A stretch of DNA of 64,000 bases from Micromonospora sp. WMMD1128. GTDB taxonomy: Bacteria > Actinomycetota > Actinomycetes > Mycobacteriales > Micromonosporaceae. The stretch is taken from positions 2,741,501 through 2,805,500 of the forward strand of contig NZ_CP114902.1 in NCBI RefSeq assembly GCF_027497235.1. Direction: 5' to 3'. A program made the position numbers and the translations under genes. Below, piece after piece: positions 44,723-54,222 of the stretch (positions are counted from its first letter, which is position 1; the number at the start of each line of letters is the position of its first letter). Below the pieces are notes generated by a model, which saw only the letters and a program-made list of their open reading frames with translations, searched no databases and had not been told where the DNA came from.

Positions 44723-46024
44723 TCAGGCCGGCCGCTCCTGGTAGACGTCCGGGATGCCGTCGCCGTCGGCGTCCCGGCTCTCCCGCTCACTGATCCGCCG
44801 GTAGACCCGGTTGCGGCGGATCAGCACCGCCGCGGCCAGGACGGCGGAGATCAGCGAGCCGAGCAGCACCGCCACCTTGACGCCGTCCTCCTCCGGGCTG
44901 CCCGCGCCGAACGCCAGCTCGCCGATGAGCAACGACACCGTGAAGCCGATGCCGGCCAGCAGCGCCAAGCCGAGCAGGTCCGTCCAGGTGATCTCGTCGT
45001 CCAGCTCGGCCCGGGTGAACCGGGCGAGCAGGTACGCCGACCCGAACACGCCGACGACCTTGCCCAGCACGAGCCCGGCGGTCACGGCGAGCACCACCGG
45101 GCTGGTGAGGACGTCGCCCAGGTCCACGCCGACGAGGGTCACGCCGGCGGCGAAGAACGCGAACACCGGTACGGCGAGGCCGGCGGAGATCGGCCGCCAG
45201 CGGTGCTCCAGCCGCTCGGCGAGTCCGGGCTCGCCCCGGCGGTTGCGGAGCACCGGCACGGTGAAGCCGAGCAGCACGCCGGCGACCGTGGCGTGCACCC
45301 CGGAGGCGTGCACGAGTGCCCAGGCGGTCACCGCGAGCGGGATCAGCGCCCACCACCACGTGCGCCGCCGCTGCACCAGCAGCGCGAACACGGCGATCGG
45401 CAGGAGCGCGCCGAGCAGCGGCAGGGGGTGGAAGTCGGCGGTGTAGAACACCGCGATGACGGTGATGGCGAAGAGGTCGTCGACCACCGCCAGGGTGAGC
45501 AGGAAGGCCCGTAGCCCCTGCGGCAGGTGCGAGCTGACGACGGCGAGCACGGCGAGCGCGAAGGCGATGTCGGTGGCGGTGGGGATCGCCCAGCCGCGTA
45601 GTCCGGAGCCGCCGGCGCCCGCGGTGACCGCCAGGTAGATCAGCGCCGGCGCCACCATGCCGCCGAGCGCGGCCACCACCGGCAACGCGGCCCGTCGGGG
45701 GTCGCGCAGGTCACCGGCGACGAACTCGCGCTTGAGTTCGAGGCCGACCACGAAGAAGAAGATCGCCAGCAGCCCGTCGGCGGCCCAGGTGCCGAGGCTG
45801 AGGTCGAGGTGCAGCGGCTCGCCGCCGGGCCAGGGCACCAGGCGGCCCAGCTCCGCGTACGCCGAGCGCCACGGCGAGTTGGCCCAGATCAGGCCGAGGA
45901 CCGCGCCGAGCAGCAGCAACCCGCCGCCGACCGTTTCGGTGCGCAGCACGTCGGCCAGGAAGCGGGCCTCCGGCCAGGAGCGGCGGGACAGCAGGCGGAT
46001 CGGGGGCGGGGTGTGCTGGGGCAT
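44723..46024 (-). CDS. nhaA: Na+/H+ antiporter NhaA
   Basis: A 433-residue transporter with about 12 helices. The ion-binding Asp pair sits in [10 protein letters not shown], and the discontinuous-helix segment [14 protein letters not shown] is present. It exchanges protons for sodium across the membrane for pH and salt balance. A hydrophilic C-terminal tail ([19 protein letters not shown]) resembles a calcium-binding dockerin-type segment (DADGDGIPD). The gene stands alone on the minus strand. Confidence 0.93.
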   Translation of the reverse strand: MPQHTPPPIRLLSRRSWPEARFLADVLRTETVGGGLLLLGAVLGLIWANSPWRSAYAELGRLVPWPGGEPLHLDLSLGTWAADGLLAIFFFVVGLELKREFVAGDLRDPRRAALPVVAALGGMVAPALIYLAVTAGAGGSGLRGWAIPTATDIAFALAVLAVVSSHLPQGLRAFLLTLAVVDDLFAITVIAVFYTADFHPLPLLGALLPIAVFALLVQRRRTWWWALIPLAVTAWALVHASGVHATVAGVLLGFTVPVLRNRRGEPGLAERLEHRWRPISAGLAVPVFAFFAAGVTLVGVDLGDVLTSPVVLAVTAGLVLGKVVGVFGSAYLLARFTRAELDDEITWTDLLGLALLAGIGFTVSLLIGELAFGAGSPEEDGVKVAVLLGSLISAVLAAAVLIRRNRVYRRISERESRDADGDGIPDVYQERPA

Positions 46025-46182
46025 GCGGCATCCGTTCGGGAGCAGGGGTCGACGACGTGGACGCCGACCAGGCTTCCCGGCACACCGAGATCAACCGTAC
46101 CGGCTGCTCCCGGCGGCGGCGAGCGGAGCCGGTGGGACGCACCTCTCATCATCGGGGCGTGGCGGTGCCACCGGCCGGCGGC

Positions 46183-48036
46183 TCACCGTTGGCCGGGCAA
46201 CGCCGGCAGGGAGGCGCCGCTCTCGCAGAACACCGCCAACCGCTTGATCAGCTCGTCCGGGTCGGCGTGCGGGTCCAGCCCGCGCACCTCCTCCGGGTCG
46301 AGCGGGGGCACCGGGACGTGGGAGATCAGCGGGTGCAGCGGGCGGGTGTCCGACTCGTCGGCGCCGAAGAGGTGCTCGTGCAGCTTCTCGCCCGGCCGCA
46401 GCCCGGTGTAGACGATGTCCACCGGGTGGTCGGCCTCGGCGGCGAGCCGGCGTGCCACGTCGGCGATCCGGATCGGCTCACCCATGTCGAGCACCAGCGC
46501 CTCGCCGCCGCGACCGATCGTGGCGGCCTGGAGGACCAGGTGCACGGCCTCCTGCACGGTCATGAAGTAGCGGGTGACGTCCGGGTGGGTGACGGTGATC
46601 GGCACGCCGGCGCGGATCTGCGCCTGGAACGCGGTGAGCACCGAGCCGCGGCTGCTGAGCACGTTGCCGAACCGCACGCTGAGGTAGGTGCCGCCCAGCC
46701 GCTGCGCCTGGTGGGCGGTGAGCCGTTCGGTGATCCGCTTGGTGTAGCCGAGCACGCTCGTCGGGTTGGCCGCCTTGTCGGTGGAGATGTTGACGAACTC
46801 GGCCACGTCCCGGCATGCCTCCAGCACGTTGAGGGTGCCCCGGATGTTGGTCTGGATGGCCTCGCCGGGGTGCCGCTGGAGCATGGTCAGGTGCTTCAGC
46901 GCGGCCGCGTGGAACACCACGTCGGGCTGCCGGTCGGCGATGACCCGGGCGATGCCCTCGGCGTCGCGGATGTCGGCCAGGATCAGTTCGGGGCCGTCCA
47001 GCAGCGCCCGGCCGTGCAGCGACATCTGGAGCGCGTGCAGCGCCGACTCGTCCCGGTCGAGCATCATCAGCTCGTCCGGCTCGCACCTGGCGATCTGCCG
47101 GCACAGCTCCGAGCCGATCGAGCCGCCCGCGCCGGTGACGAGCACCCGGCGCCCGGCCAGCCCGCCGCGTTCGACGGTCAGCTCGGCCACCCGGTGGGCG
47201 CGGCCGAGCAGGTCGGTGAGCTGGAGGTCGCGTACGTCGGTGGCGGCGACCGGACGGTCGAGCAGCTCGCGCACCGGGGGCAGGACCTTGAACGCGGCCC
47301 CGGCCTCCAGCGTGCGGGCACGCACGTCGCGCAGCAGCCGTGGGTCCGAGCCGCTCATCGAGAAGATGACGGTACGGGCGCCGGTGGCGCGGATCACGGT
47401 GCCGAGCTGTTCCCGTCCGCCCAGCACGCGGAGCCCTTCCAGTCGGAGGCCGCGGCTGTCCGGGGCGTCGTCGAGCAGGCCCACCGGCCGGTAGTTGCTG
47501 TCCGGGTCGTGCAGCAGGGCCCGCACCAGTCGTTCGCTGGCCTCGTCCACGCCGTAGACCAGGCACCGGTCGGCGTTCCGTGGGGCCGGGTGGCGCCGGT
47601 CGGCGTGCGCCCGCCACAGTCCGCGGCCGGCCGCCATCACGACGAGCGCGACGGCGCCGCCGACAAGTGGCGTGGTCGCCGGGACCGGCCGCTGGGTCCA
47701 GGGGAGCACGGCGGCGAGGGTGACGACGGCGGCGATCCCGACGGTGGCGGCCAGCCCGCGGGCGTCGCCGGCGCTGCCGATCGGGTAGCGGCCGTAGACG
47801 CGGGACCGCAGGAAGGTGAGGAACGCGTAGAGCGCGGCGCAGGCGAGCGCCACGCCGAGGGTGCGGGCGCTGCGGGCGCCGGTCAGCTCGAACTCGTACC
47901 GGGTCCAGGCGGCGCCGAAGAATCCGCCGCACCACGCGGCCGTATCGAGCGTTAACAGGGAGAGGGTGGCGGCGCGGTGGGTGGTTCGGCTGCGGGGTCG
48001 CGCGGCGTATTCGTCGCCGGTGGCTTCACGATCCAT
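46183..48036 (-). CDS. nucleoside-diphosphate-sugar dehydratase/epimerase, FlaA1/CapD type
   Basis: A 617-residue membrane-anchored enzyme. Four N-terminal helices (about 22-125) are followed by a CoA-binding-like Rossmann domain (RCLVYGVDEASERLV), then an extended SDR domain with nucleotide motif VLVTGAGGSIGSE and catalytic STDKAANP...YTKR. It is of the PglF/WbpM/CapD type, which dehydrates UDP-GlcNAc at the first steps of surface-glycan sugar synthesis. The ATG at 48036 has GAGGG six bases upstream; 48057 is a weaker alternative. It diverges from the tyrosine kinase gene and opens the envelope region. Confidence 0.9.
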   Translation of the reverse strand: MDREATGDEYAARPRSRTTHRAATLSLLTLDTAAWCGGFFGAAWTRYEFELTGARSARTLGVALACAALYAFLTFLRSRVYGRYPIGSAGDARGLAATVGIAAVVTLAAVLPWTQRPVPATTPLVGGAVALVVMAAGRGLWRAHADRRHPAPRNADRCLVYGVDEASERLVRALLHDPDSNYRPVGLLDDAPDSRGLRLEGLRVLGGREQLGTVIRATGARTVIFSMSGSDPRLLRDVRARTLEAGAAFKVLPPVRELLDRPVAATDVRDLQLTDLLGRAHRVAELTVERGGLAGRRVLVTGAGGSIGSELCRQIARCEPDELMMLDRDESALHALQMSLHGRALLDGPELILADIRDAEGIARVIADRQPDVVFHAAALKHLTMLQRHPGEAIQTNIRGTLNVLEACRDVAEFVNISTDKAANPTSVLGYTKRITERLTAHQAQRLGGTYLSVRFGNVLSSRGSVLTAFQAQIRAGVPITVTHPDVTRYFMTVQEAVHLVLQAATIGRGGEALVLDMGEPIRIADVARRLAAEADHPVDIVYTGLRPGEKLHEHLFGADESDTRPLHPLISHVPVPPLDPEEVRGLDPHADPDELIKRLAVFCESGASLPALPGQR

Positions 48037-48222
48037 GGGTTGCCCTCTGTAGTCCATCCGTAATGGGCTGATTTACGTACTCGGTGCATGTCTGGTCGTT
48101 TATATTCATCCGGTCACCTCAGGCGGTGAATGGGTGATTCGATCCTGGCATGGCTACTGGGGCTTTTAGGGGGCTTTCGTGCAGTTTCATCGGCAGACCG
48201 GCGTGTCGCGAGGGGGAGCCTG

Positions 48223-49671
48223 ATGGATGTCTTCGGCTACCTGCGCCTGGTCCGACGCCACTGGTGGATCGTCCTGGTCACGGTGATGCTGACCGTGGGC
48301 GGCGCCGCCCTGGTGACGGTCCGCACCACGCCCCGTTACCAAGCCTCGGTGACGTTCTTCGTCAACACGCCGAGCCAGGGCGTCACCGCCGCCTACCAGG
48401 GCAGCCTCTTCCTCCAGCAACGGGTGAAGTCCTACGCCGACCTGCTCACCAGTGACCGGCTGGCGCAGAGCGTGGTCGCCGACGCCCCGCTCGGGCTCAC
48501 CGCGGACCAGGTCCGCGGCCGGATCGCCACCTCCACCAAGCCGGACACCGTGCTGCTCACCGCCACCGTCACCGACACCGACCAGAACCGGGCGCTCAAG
48601 ACCATCGAGGCGCTCTCGGCCAAGTTCACCGACCTGGTCAAGAAGGTGGAGACCCCGGGGGACAACGAGCCGTCACCGATCAAGATCGAGGTGGTGAGCG
48701 GACCGCGGGTGACGTCCAGCCCGGTCTCGCCCAAACCCGTGCGCAACCTGATCCTGGGCGGGCTGCTCGGCCTGCTGGCGGGTGCCGCGCTGGCGGTGCT
48801 GCGTGGCCTGGCCGACGTCCGGATGCGGGACGCCGCCGCGCTCCAGCGGGTGACCGGCAGCCCGCTGCTGGGTGAGATCCCGTTCGAGCCGTCCGCGCGG
48901 ATGGCGCCGCTGATCGTCGGTGAGGCGGCCACCTCGGCGCGCGCCGAGGCGGTCCGCAAGCTGCGGACCAACCTGCGCTTCGTGGACGTGCACGAGCCGG
49001 CCCGAGTCATCGCGGTCACCAGCGCGCTCCAGGGCGAGGGGAAGACCACGATGGCGTGCAACACGGCCATCGCGCTGGCCGAGGCGGGCTGGCGGGTCCT
49101 GCTCATCGACGCCGACCTGCGCCGCCCCAAGGCCGCCGACTATCTCGGGCTCGACGGCGGGGTCGGCCTCACCGACGTGCTGGTCGGCGACGTCCAGGTC
49201 GGTGACGTGGTGCAGCGGTGGGGCGAGAAGTCCCTGCTGGTGCTGCCCAGCGGCGCCACCCCGCCGAACCCCAGCGAACTGCTCGGGTCCAAGGCGATGG
49301 CGGACCTGCTGGTGGCGCTGCGCGAGTCGGCGGACATCGTGATCATCGACACCGCGCCGCTGTTGGCGGTCACCGACGGCGTGGTGGTGGCGGTGCAGGC
49401 CGACGGCGCGCTCCTCGTCACCCAGCAGGGGCGGACCTCGCGCAGCCAGGTGGCGGCCGCGGCCCGGGCCCTCAGTTCGGTGTCGGTGCGCCTGCTCGGC
49501 TGCGTGCTCAACATGTCCAAGGTGGGCAAGGCGGACGCCTACCAGTACGAGACGTACAAGGTGGTCGTGCCCGCGCCGCCGGTGCCGACCGACCGGGCCG
49601 GGGCGACCCGGCGGGATGCGCAGGAGCCCAGGGGCGACCGGACGCAGGAACTCACCCGGCTGTCGCGATGA
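48223..49671 (+). CDS. polysaccharide co-polymerase/tyrosine autokinase (Wzz-BY-kinase)
   Basis: A 482-residue protein combining a Wzz chain-length domain (two helices, about 16-40 and 175-195, around an external loop) with a cytosolic BY-kinase: Walker A SALQGEGKTT, Walker A' LLIDADLRRPKAADY, Walker B DIVIIDTAPL. The tail has several Tyr (AYQYETYK), the usual autophosphorylation sites. It controls export and length of a capsule or exopolysaccharide. ATG 48223 follows GGGGGAG. Its last 20 bp overlap the converging tyrosine phosphatase gene. Confidence 0.9.
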   Translation: MDVFGYLRLVRRHWWIVLVTVMLTVGGAALVTVRTTPRYQASVTFFVNTPSQGVTAAYQGSLFLQQRVKSYADLLTSDRLAQSVVADAPLGLTADQVRGRIATSTKPDTVLLTATVTDTDQNRALKTIEALSAKFTDLVKKVETPGDNEPSPIKIEVVSGPRVTSSPVSPKPVRNLILGGLLGLLAGAALAVLRGLADVRMRDAAALQRVTGSPLLGEIPFEPSARMAPLIVGEAATSARAEAVRKLRTNLRFVDVHEPARVIAVTSALQGEGKTTMACNTAIALAEAGWRVLLIDADLRRPKAADYLGLDGGVGLTDVLVGDVQVGDVVQRWGEKSLLVLPSGATPPNPSELLGSKAMADLLVALRESADIVIIDTAPLLAVTDGVVVAVQADGALLVTQQGRTSRSQVAAAARALSSVSVRLLGCVLNMSKVGKADAYQYETYKVVVPAPPVPTDRAGATRRDAQEPRGDRTQELTRLSR

Positions 49672-50197
49672 GCGTGAGCACGGGCCGGATCGACCGTTCG
49701 ATCTCCTCGGCGCAGCGCCGGAAGTCGGCCGGCGACCCTCCGATCGGGTCCCGCAGGTCGTCCGCGCCGGGGGCGGCAGGTTGCAGCCGCCCCCGGGCGC
49801 GGACGGCCGCAGCCACGGCCGCCCGCAGCGGGGTGTCCCCGTCCGCGCGGGCGGGCGCCGCCGCGGCGGCGAGCCGGGCGAACTGGCGCAGCGTGAACGT
49901 GCGGCCCAGCGCGGCCGGCGCCAGCGCGGTGCAGGCCGAACGCTGCTGTCGGGTCGCGGTCAGCACCAGCGCGGCAGCGGTCAGGTGCTCCGGGCGCAAC
50001 CGGCGGGTGCGGAACGCGGCGACGTCCGCGCCGGTCACCTCGACGGCGTACGGGTGCATGCCACCGCCGTCGACCGCGTCGGTGCCGGCGCTGGCGGCCA
50101 CCACCGGGAGGTCGGCCAGCAGTCGGCGGGCGATGAACTCGGCCATCGGCGACCGGCACATGTTGGCCTGGCACACGAAGAGCAACCCGTCGCGCAT
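49652..50197 (-). CDS. low-molecular-weight protein tyrosine phosphatase (Wzb-like)
   Basis: A 181-residue enzyme with the P-loop CQANMCRS (C-x5-R-S, Cys near residue 9) directly after the first strand, as in LMW-PTPs, and the general-acid Asp in LRDPIGGS near the end. The first P-loop Cys is the nucleophile. It probably dephosphorylates the tyrosine autokinase encoded on the other strand, whose 3' end it overlaps. GAGGGG lies five bases before the ATG. An Ala-rich stretch between the two motifs makes it slightly longer than classic Wzb (~147). Confidence 0.88.
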   Translation of the reverse strand: MRDGLLFVCQANMCRSPMAEFIARRLLADLPVVAASAGTDAVDGGGMHPYAVEVTGADVAAFRTRRLRPEHLTAAALVLTATRQQRSACTALAPAALGRTFTLRQFARLAAAAAPARADGDTPLRAAVAAAVRARGRLQPAAPGADDLRDPIGGSPADFRRCAEEIERSIRPVLTLIATAG

Positions 50198-50341
50198 TCG
50201 TACCCCTCTGGTCGGCGCGGCGGCCGGCAACGGTGCCGCGACGGCGTACGGCCGGCGGTCGCAGCCGGTCGGAGAGGGGTTGTCGGCATCGTACGCGGCG
50301 CGGACGCCGACGGCCCGGCGGGCCGCGCCGGGGGCGTGAGC

Positions 50342-51568
50342 ATGAGAATCGGCATCCTGTCCTACCACTTTCCGCCGGAGCCGGCGTTCATCCCGGGCAG
50401 TCTCGCCGAGGAACTGGCCGCCCGTGGTCACGAGGTGCGGGTGCTGACCGGCTTTCCGGACTATCCCGGTGGCCAGGTCTACCCGGGCTGGCGGCAGCGG
50501 TGGCGGCACCAGACGCACAGCGAGCGGCTGACCGTCCGCCGGGTGCCCCGGTACGCCGGTGGCGACGCCTCACCCGGGGCGCGTGCGGCCGGCTGGCTCT
50601 CCTTCGCCGGCAGCGCGGCGCTCGTCGGCCGGCGCTACCTGAGAGACCTGGACGCGCTGTACGTCTTCCAGCTCCCCGCGGTGACCTTCGCCGCGGCCGG
50701 ACTGCTCCGGCTGCTGGGCCGGGTGCCGACGGTGCTGCACGTGCAGGACGTGTGGACGGAGGAGGACCCGGCCCGGCCCGGCGGGCCGGGCGGGTGGACG
50801 CGGCGGTTGGACGCCGGTCTGCGCCGGCTGTACCAGGAGGCGGGCGTGGTCGCGGTCAGCGCGCCGTCGATGCGGGACCTGGTGCTCGCCGGTGGGGCCC
50901 GGCCGGACCGGGTGCGCACGGTGCTCAACTGGACCGACGAGCGCCTGTTCCGCCCCGCCGAACCCGGCCCGGTGGCCCGGCGGCTGGTCCGCCGGGACGG
51001 CAGGTGCGTGGTGATGCATGCCGGCACCATCGGCGTACGGCAGGGCCTGGAGACCGCCGTGCGCGCGGCGGCGGCGCTCGGTGACCGGACGGACCTGGTC
51101 CTGGTCGGCTCGGGCAGCGAGGAAGGGCGGGTGCGGGGGCTCGCCACCGAACTCGGCGCCGACAACGTCCGGTTCGTCGAGCGGCGCTCGGCGGCGGACA
51201 TGCCGCAGCTGTACGCGGCTGCGGACTACCAGTTGGTCATGCAGCGCGACCTGCCGGAGTTGCGTGGCACCGTGCCGGGCAAGTTGCAGGCCGCGCTCTC
51301 CTGCGCCGCCCCGGTGGTCGTCTCGGCCGGCGGCGACACGGCGGAGCTGGTGGAGCGGGCCCGCGCCGGGTTGTCCTGCCCGCCCGGGGACTGGACCGCG
51401 CTCGCCGACCGGTTCTGGCTGGCCGCCGCGATCCCGCCGGCCGCCCGGGCTGACATGGGCCGCCGGGGCCGGGATGCCTACCTGCGACAGATGTCGCTGC
51501 GGGCCGGCGTCGAGCGGATCGAGGGCCTCCTGCGCGAGGTCGCCGTCCGACCGGGACGGAACGAATAA
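50342..51568 (+). CDS. glycosyltransferase family 4
   Basis: A 408-residue GT-B enzyme that adds a sugar from a nucleotide donor, probably to a lipid-linked glycan in the cytosol. It starts MRIGILSYHFPPE, has VLHVQDVWTEE and, in the C-terminal lobe, VVMHAGTIGVRQGLE, LVLVGSGSEE and a late GTVPGKLQAALSC in place of the usual EGFGxxxxE. Overall it is closest to WbuB-like aminosugar transferases. A GTG two codons upstream is possible. Divergent from the phosphatase gene. Confidence 0.85.
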   Translation: MRIGILSYHFPPEPAFIPGSLAEELAARGHEVRVLTGFPDYPGGQVYPGWRQRWRHQTHSERLTVRRVPRYAGGDASPGARAAGWLSFAGSAALVGRRYLRDLDALYVFQLPAVTFAAAGLLRLLGRVPTVLHVQDVWTEEDPARPGGPGGWTRRLDAGLRRLYQEAGVVAVSAPSMRDLVLAGGARPDRVRTVLNWTDERLFRPAEPGPVARRLVRRDGRCVVMHAGTIGVRQGLETAVRAAAALGDRTDLVLVGSGSEEGRVRGLATELGADNVRFVERRSAADMPQLYAAADYQLVMQRDLPELRGTVPGKLQAALSCAAPVVVSAGGDTAELVERARAGLSCPPGDWTALADRFWLAAAIPPAARADMGRRGRDAYLRQMSLRAGVERIEGLLREVAVRPGRNE

Positions 51569-51684
51569 AACTCGCGGAAACCGTCTAGTTGACTCATACC
51601 CTAAAAACCGACAAACGCCCTCTTTTTCCTGCTACAAAGCAGTCAAACGTGCTCAACGCCCGATTCGCGTGTGGGGAGAGTGGT
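51569..51684. other. AT-rich gap before the DUF4012 gene
   Basis: About 116 bp with runs such as AATAAAA, CTAAAAA and CTCTTTTTCC, clearly lower in GC than its surroundings. TTGACT at 51589-51594 resembles a -35 box, but no good -10 box lies 17 bases on. It probably carries the promoter of the next gene. Confidence 0.45.
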
Positions 51685-53475
51685 GTGACGCAAGCCGGTG
51701 TCTTGCCTCGCCGACGAGGGCGGGGACGCGCCCGGCGACGCCGTCGGGCGCGGATCCGCCGGATCCTGCTCGTCGGGCTCGTCGTCACCTCGGTGCTGCT
51801 GAGCGTGGGCGGTTGGGTCACGTTCCGGGGCTGGCAGGCCCGCGCGCACCTGGTGAACGCGGCCGGGTTGGCCAAGGACCTCAGCTCCCAGGTGCTGGCC
51901 GGCGACGTGGCGCGGGCCCAGCGGACCCTGTCCGCGTTGCAGGAGCAGGCCACCGCGGCCCGCGGGGCGACCGGCGGCGCGCTCTGGCGGCTCGGCCAGT
52001 GGGCCCCGTACGCCGGGGACGACCTGACCGCGGTTCGGCAGATCTCGGTGGCGGTGGACGACCTGGCCCGGCTCGCCTTTCCCGCCCTGCTCCGGCTGGA
52101 CCTCACCTCGTTCGTGCCGAAACAGGGACGGCTCGACCTGGGCCGCCTGCGCGCGGTCTCGGCCGAGGTGTCCGCCGCCGACCGGGCGGTCCGGCAGACC
52201 GCGGACCGCCTGCGGGCGGTGCCGACCGGTGGCCTGGTGGCCCAGGTGCGGGACGCGGTCGCCGCTCTGCGCGAGGAACTGGACCGGTTGGGTGGCCTGA
52301 CCTCGGCCGCCGACCGGGGCGTCCGGTTGCTGCCGCCGCTGCTCGGCGCCGACGGGCCGCGCAGCTATCTGGTCGTGTCGCAGAATCCGGCCGAGCTGCG
52401 CGCCACCGGTGGCATGTTCGGCGCGTACGCCGTGCTGCGCGCCGACGACGGCCGGATCCGGCTGGCGGGGCAGGGCTCCGCGACGGACCTCCGGTCCTTC
52501 GATCCGCCGCTCACGGTGTCCCCGGAGACGCGCCGACTCTGGTCCGACCTGCCGGGAATGTTCCCGGCGGACGTCAACCTCAGCCCGGACTTCCCGGCCG
52601 CCGCCGCGCTCTACCGCGAGATGGTGCGCCGCCGCACCGGTACCGCGGTGGACGGCGTGATGGCGGTGGACCCGGTGATGCTGTCGTACCTGCTCGCCGC
52701 CATCGGCCCGGTGGCCGTGCCGGACGGGCCGGAGCTGACCGGGAGCACCGCCGTGCGCACGCTGCTCAGCGACTCGTACCGGGACCTGGACGTGCGGGGA
52801 CAGGACGACCTCTACGCGCGGGCCACCTCGGGCGTGTTCGACGCGCTGTTCACCAGAACGGTCGACCCAAAAAGGCTTTTATCCGTTATCGACCGCTCAA
52901 TACGCGAACGTCGGATATTGTTCTGGAGTGTCCGATCCGAGGAGCAGCGCGTACTGGCCGGCAGCCGGCTGGCCGGACAGCTTCCGGAGAAGGACACGGT
53001 GCCGACGGTCGGCGTGTTCCTCAACGACGGCAGCGGCGCGAAGCTCGGCTACTACCTCAGGTTCTCGGCCACCCTGACGGTCGGCGAATGCCAGCCGGAC
53101 GGACGCCGCGAACAGCGGTTGCGGGTCACGGTGCGCTCCACCGCCCCGCGGTCGGGCCTGACCAAGTCGGTCACGGGGCTCGCCCTGTCCGGCGACAAGT
53201 ACACCGCCCGGACCTTCGTCTCGGTACACACGCCGAGCGGAGGCGCGATCCTGACCGGCCGGCTGGACGGCAAGGACATCGCGATGGGCAGCGGAACCGA
53301 CGGCCGCCGCCAGGTCGCGCTCGCGAACGTGGAGGTGGGGCCGGGGCAGACCCGGGCGCTCGACGTCACGCTGCTCACCGGCCAGAACGGCTCGGGCACG
53401 GCCGAGCTGGTGCTCACTCCCACCGTCACCCCGTGGACCACCCAGATAGTCAACGCACCCAGATGTGAACAGTAG
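51685..53475 (+). CDS. DUF4012 membrane protein
   Basis: A 596-residue protein with a very basic N-terminus (RRRGRGRARRRRRARIRR), one membrane helix (ILLVGLVVTSVLLSVGGWV) and a large external DUF4012 domain (ELRATGGMFGAYAV, ATDLRSFDPPL, NLSPDFPAAAALYREM). DUF4012 proteins occur in actinobacterial surface-polysaccharide loci, function unknown. The GTG start has GGGGAGAG six bases before it. A short patch at 52865-52930 uses AT-rich codons, including the rare TTA (Leu399), unlike the rest of the gene. The LPVTG-anchored protein gene follows 13 bp later. Confidence 0.82.
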   Translation: MTQAGVLPRRRGRGRARRRRRARIRRILLVGLVVTSVLLSVGGWVTFRGWQARAHLVNAAGLAKDLSSQVLAGDVARAQRTLSALQEQATAARGATGGALWRLGQWAPYAGDDLTAVRQISVAVDDLARLAFPALLRLDLTSFVPKQGRLDLGRLRAVSAEVSAADRAVRQTADRLRAVPTGGLVAQVRDAVAALREELDRLGGLTSAADRGVRLLPPLLGADGPRSYLVVSQNPAELRATGGMFGAYAVLRADDGRIRLAGQGSATDLRSFDPPLTVSPETRRLWSDLPGMFPADVNLSPDFPAAAALYREMVRRRTGTAVDGVMAVDPVMLSYLLAAIGPVAVPDGPELTGSTAVRTLLSDSYRDLDVRGQDDLYARATSGVFDALFTRTVDPKRLLSVIDRSIRERRILFWSVRSEEQRVLAGSRLAGQLPEKDTVPTVGVFLNDGSGAKLGYYLRFSATLTVGECQPDGRREQRLRVTVRSTAPRSGLTKSVTGLALSGDKYTARTFVSVHTPSGGAILTGRLDGKDIAMGSGTDGRRQVALANVEVGPGQTRALDVTLLTGQNGSGTAELVLTPTVTPWTTQIVNAPRCEQ

Positions 53476-53488
53476 GAGGGAAACCATC

Positions 53489-54121
53489 ATGCGGCTATCC
53501 CGCATCATCATGGCGCTCACGGTGGGCCTGGCCGTCGCGGCTGCGCCGACCGCGGCCGGGGCGGCACAGCCGCAGCCACCGGTCTACCCGCCCGCACAGC
53601 CGTCACTGACCCTGGTCGACCCGACCATCTTCCTCGGCGAGACCTTCACCCTGGTCGGCACGGGCTTCGGGCCGAACGAGACGGTGTCGATCGACGTCGC
53701 CATCACCGGACTGCCGGCCGCCGCGCCGGCCGAGGGGACCGCGCGGCGCAGCGACGGCAGCACGGTGGCGATGGCCGCGGTGGCGTACACGCCGAACCGT
53801 GCCGCGCCGCAGCCGGCGCCGACGCACTTCACCGTGCAGGCCGACGCGAACGGCAGCTTCCGCGTCACGTACCGGCCGACCCGCGTCGGCCGCTACACCT
53901 TCACCGCCACCGGTCAGACGACGGGCCGGACCGCCAGCACGACCGGCACGGTCCTTCCGGTCCGGCCGACCCACAAGCCGCGTCCGCCGCACCACGGCGG
54001 GCACCTGCCCGTCACGGGCGGCGACATCGGTACGCCGCTGAAGCTCGGTGGCGGCCTGGCCGCGGCCGGCGCGGTGCTGCTGCTGGGCTCGCTGGCCTGG
54101 CGTCGCCGCCGCCTCGGCTGA
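53489..54121 (+). CDS. LPXTG-anchored surface protein
   Basis: A 210-residue exported protein: signal peptide (1-26, ending AAGAAQ), one Ig-like domain (LTLVDPTIFLGETFTLVGTGF ends around FTATGQTTG), a Thr/Pro/His stalk, then LPVTG, a membrane helix (LGGGLAAAGAVLLLGSLAW) and RRRRLG. The last three are a complete sortase signal, so it should be cross-linked to the cell wall. AGGAGG lies nine bases before the ATG. It is probably co-transcribed with the DUF4012 gene. No sortase gene lies in this window. Confidence 0.85.
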   Translation: MRLSRIIMALTVGLAVAAAPTAAGAAQPQPPVYPPAQPSLTLVDPTIFLGETFTLVGTGFGPNETVSIDVAITGLPAAAPAEGTARRSDGSTVAMAAVAYTPNRAAPQPAPTHFTVQADANGSFRVTYRPTRVGRYTFTATGQTTGRTASTTGTVLPVRPTHKPRPPHHGGHLPVTGGDIGTPLKLGGGLAAAGAVLLLGSLAWRRRRLG

Positions 54122-54158
54122 CCGAGGCGCCCCGGGGCGAACCCCGGGCGAGCCGTGA

Positions 54159-54190
54159 GGTGCCCGCCGGACGAAGGTCCGGCGGGCACC
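54159..54190 (+). terminator. hairpin after the LPXTG protein gene
   Basis: 14-bp perfect arms, 54159-54172 and 54177-54190, with a 4-base loop, 38 bp past the stop codon. Confidence 0.65.
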
Positions 54191-54210
54191 CGCGTGTCCG
54201 GGGTACGCGC

Positions 54211-54216
54211 CAGAAT
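54211..54216 (+). promoter_or_regulatory. -10 box (CAGAAT), leaderless start
   Basis: CAGAAT lies 6 bases before the GTG at 54223. Confidence 0.4.
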
Positions 54217-54222
54217 GGCGAG

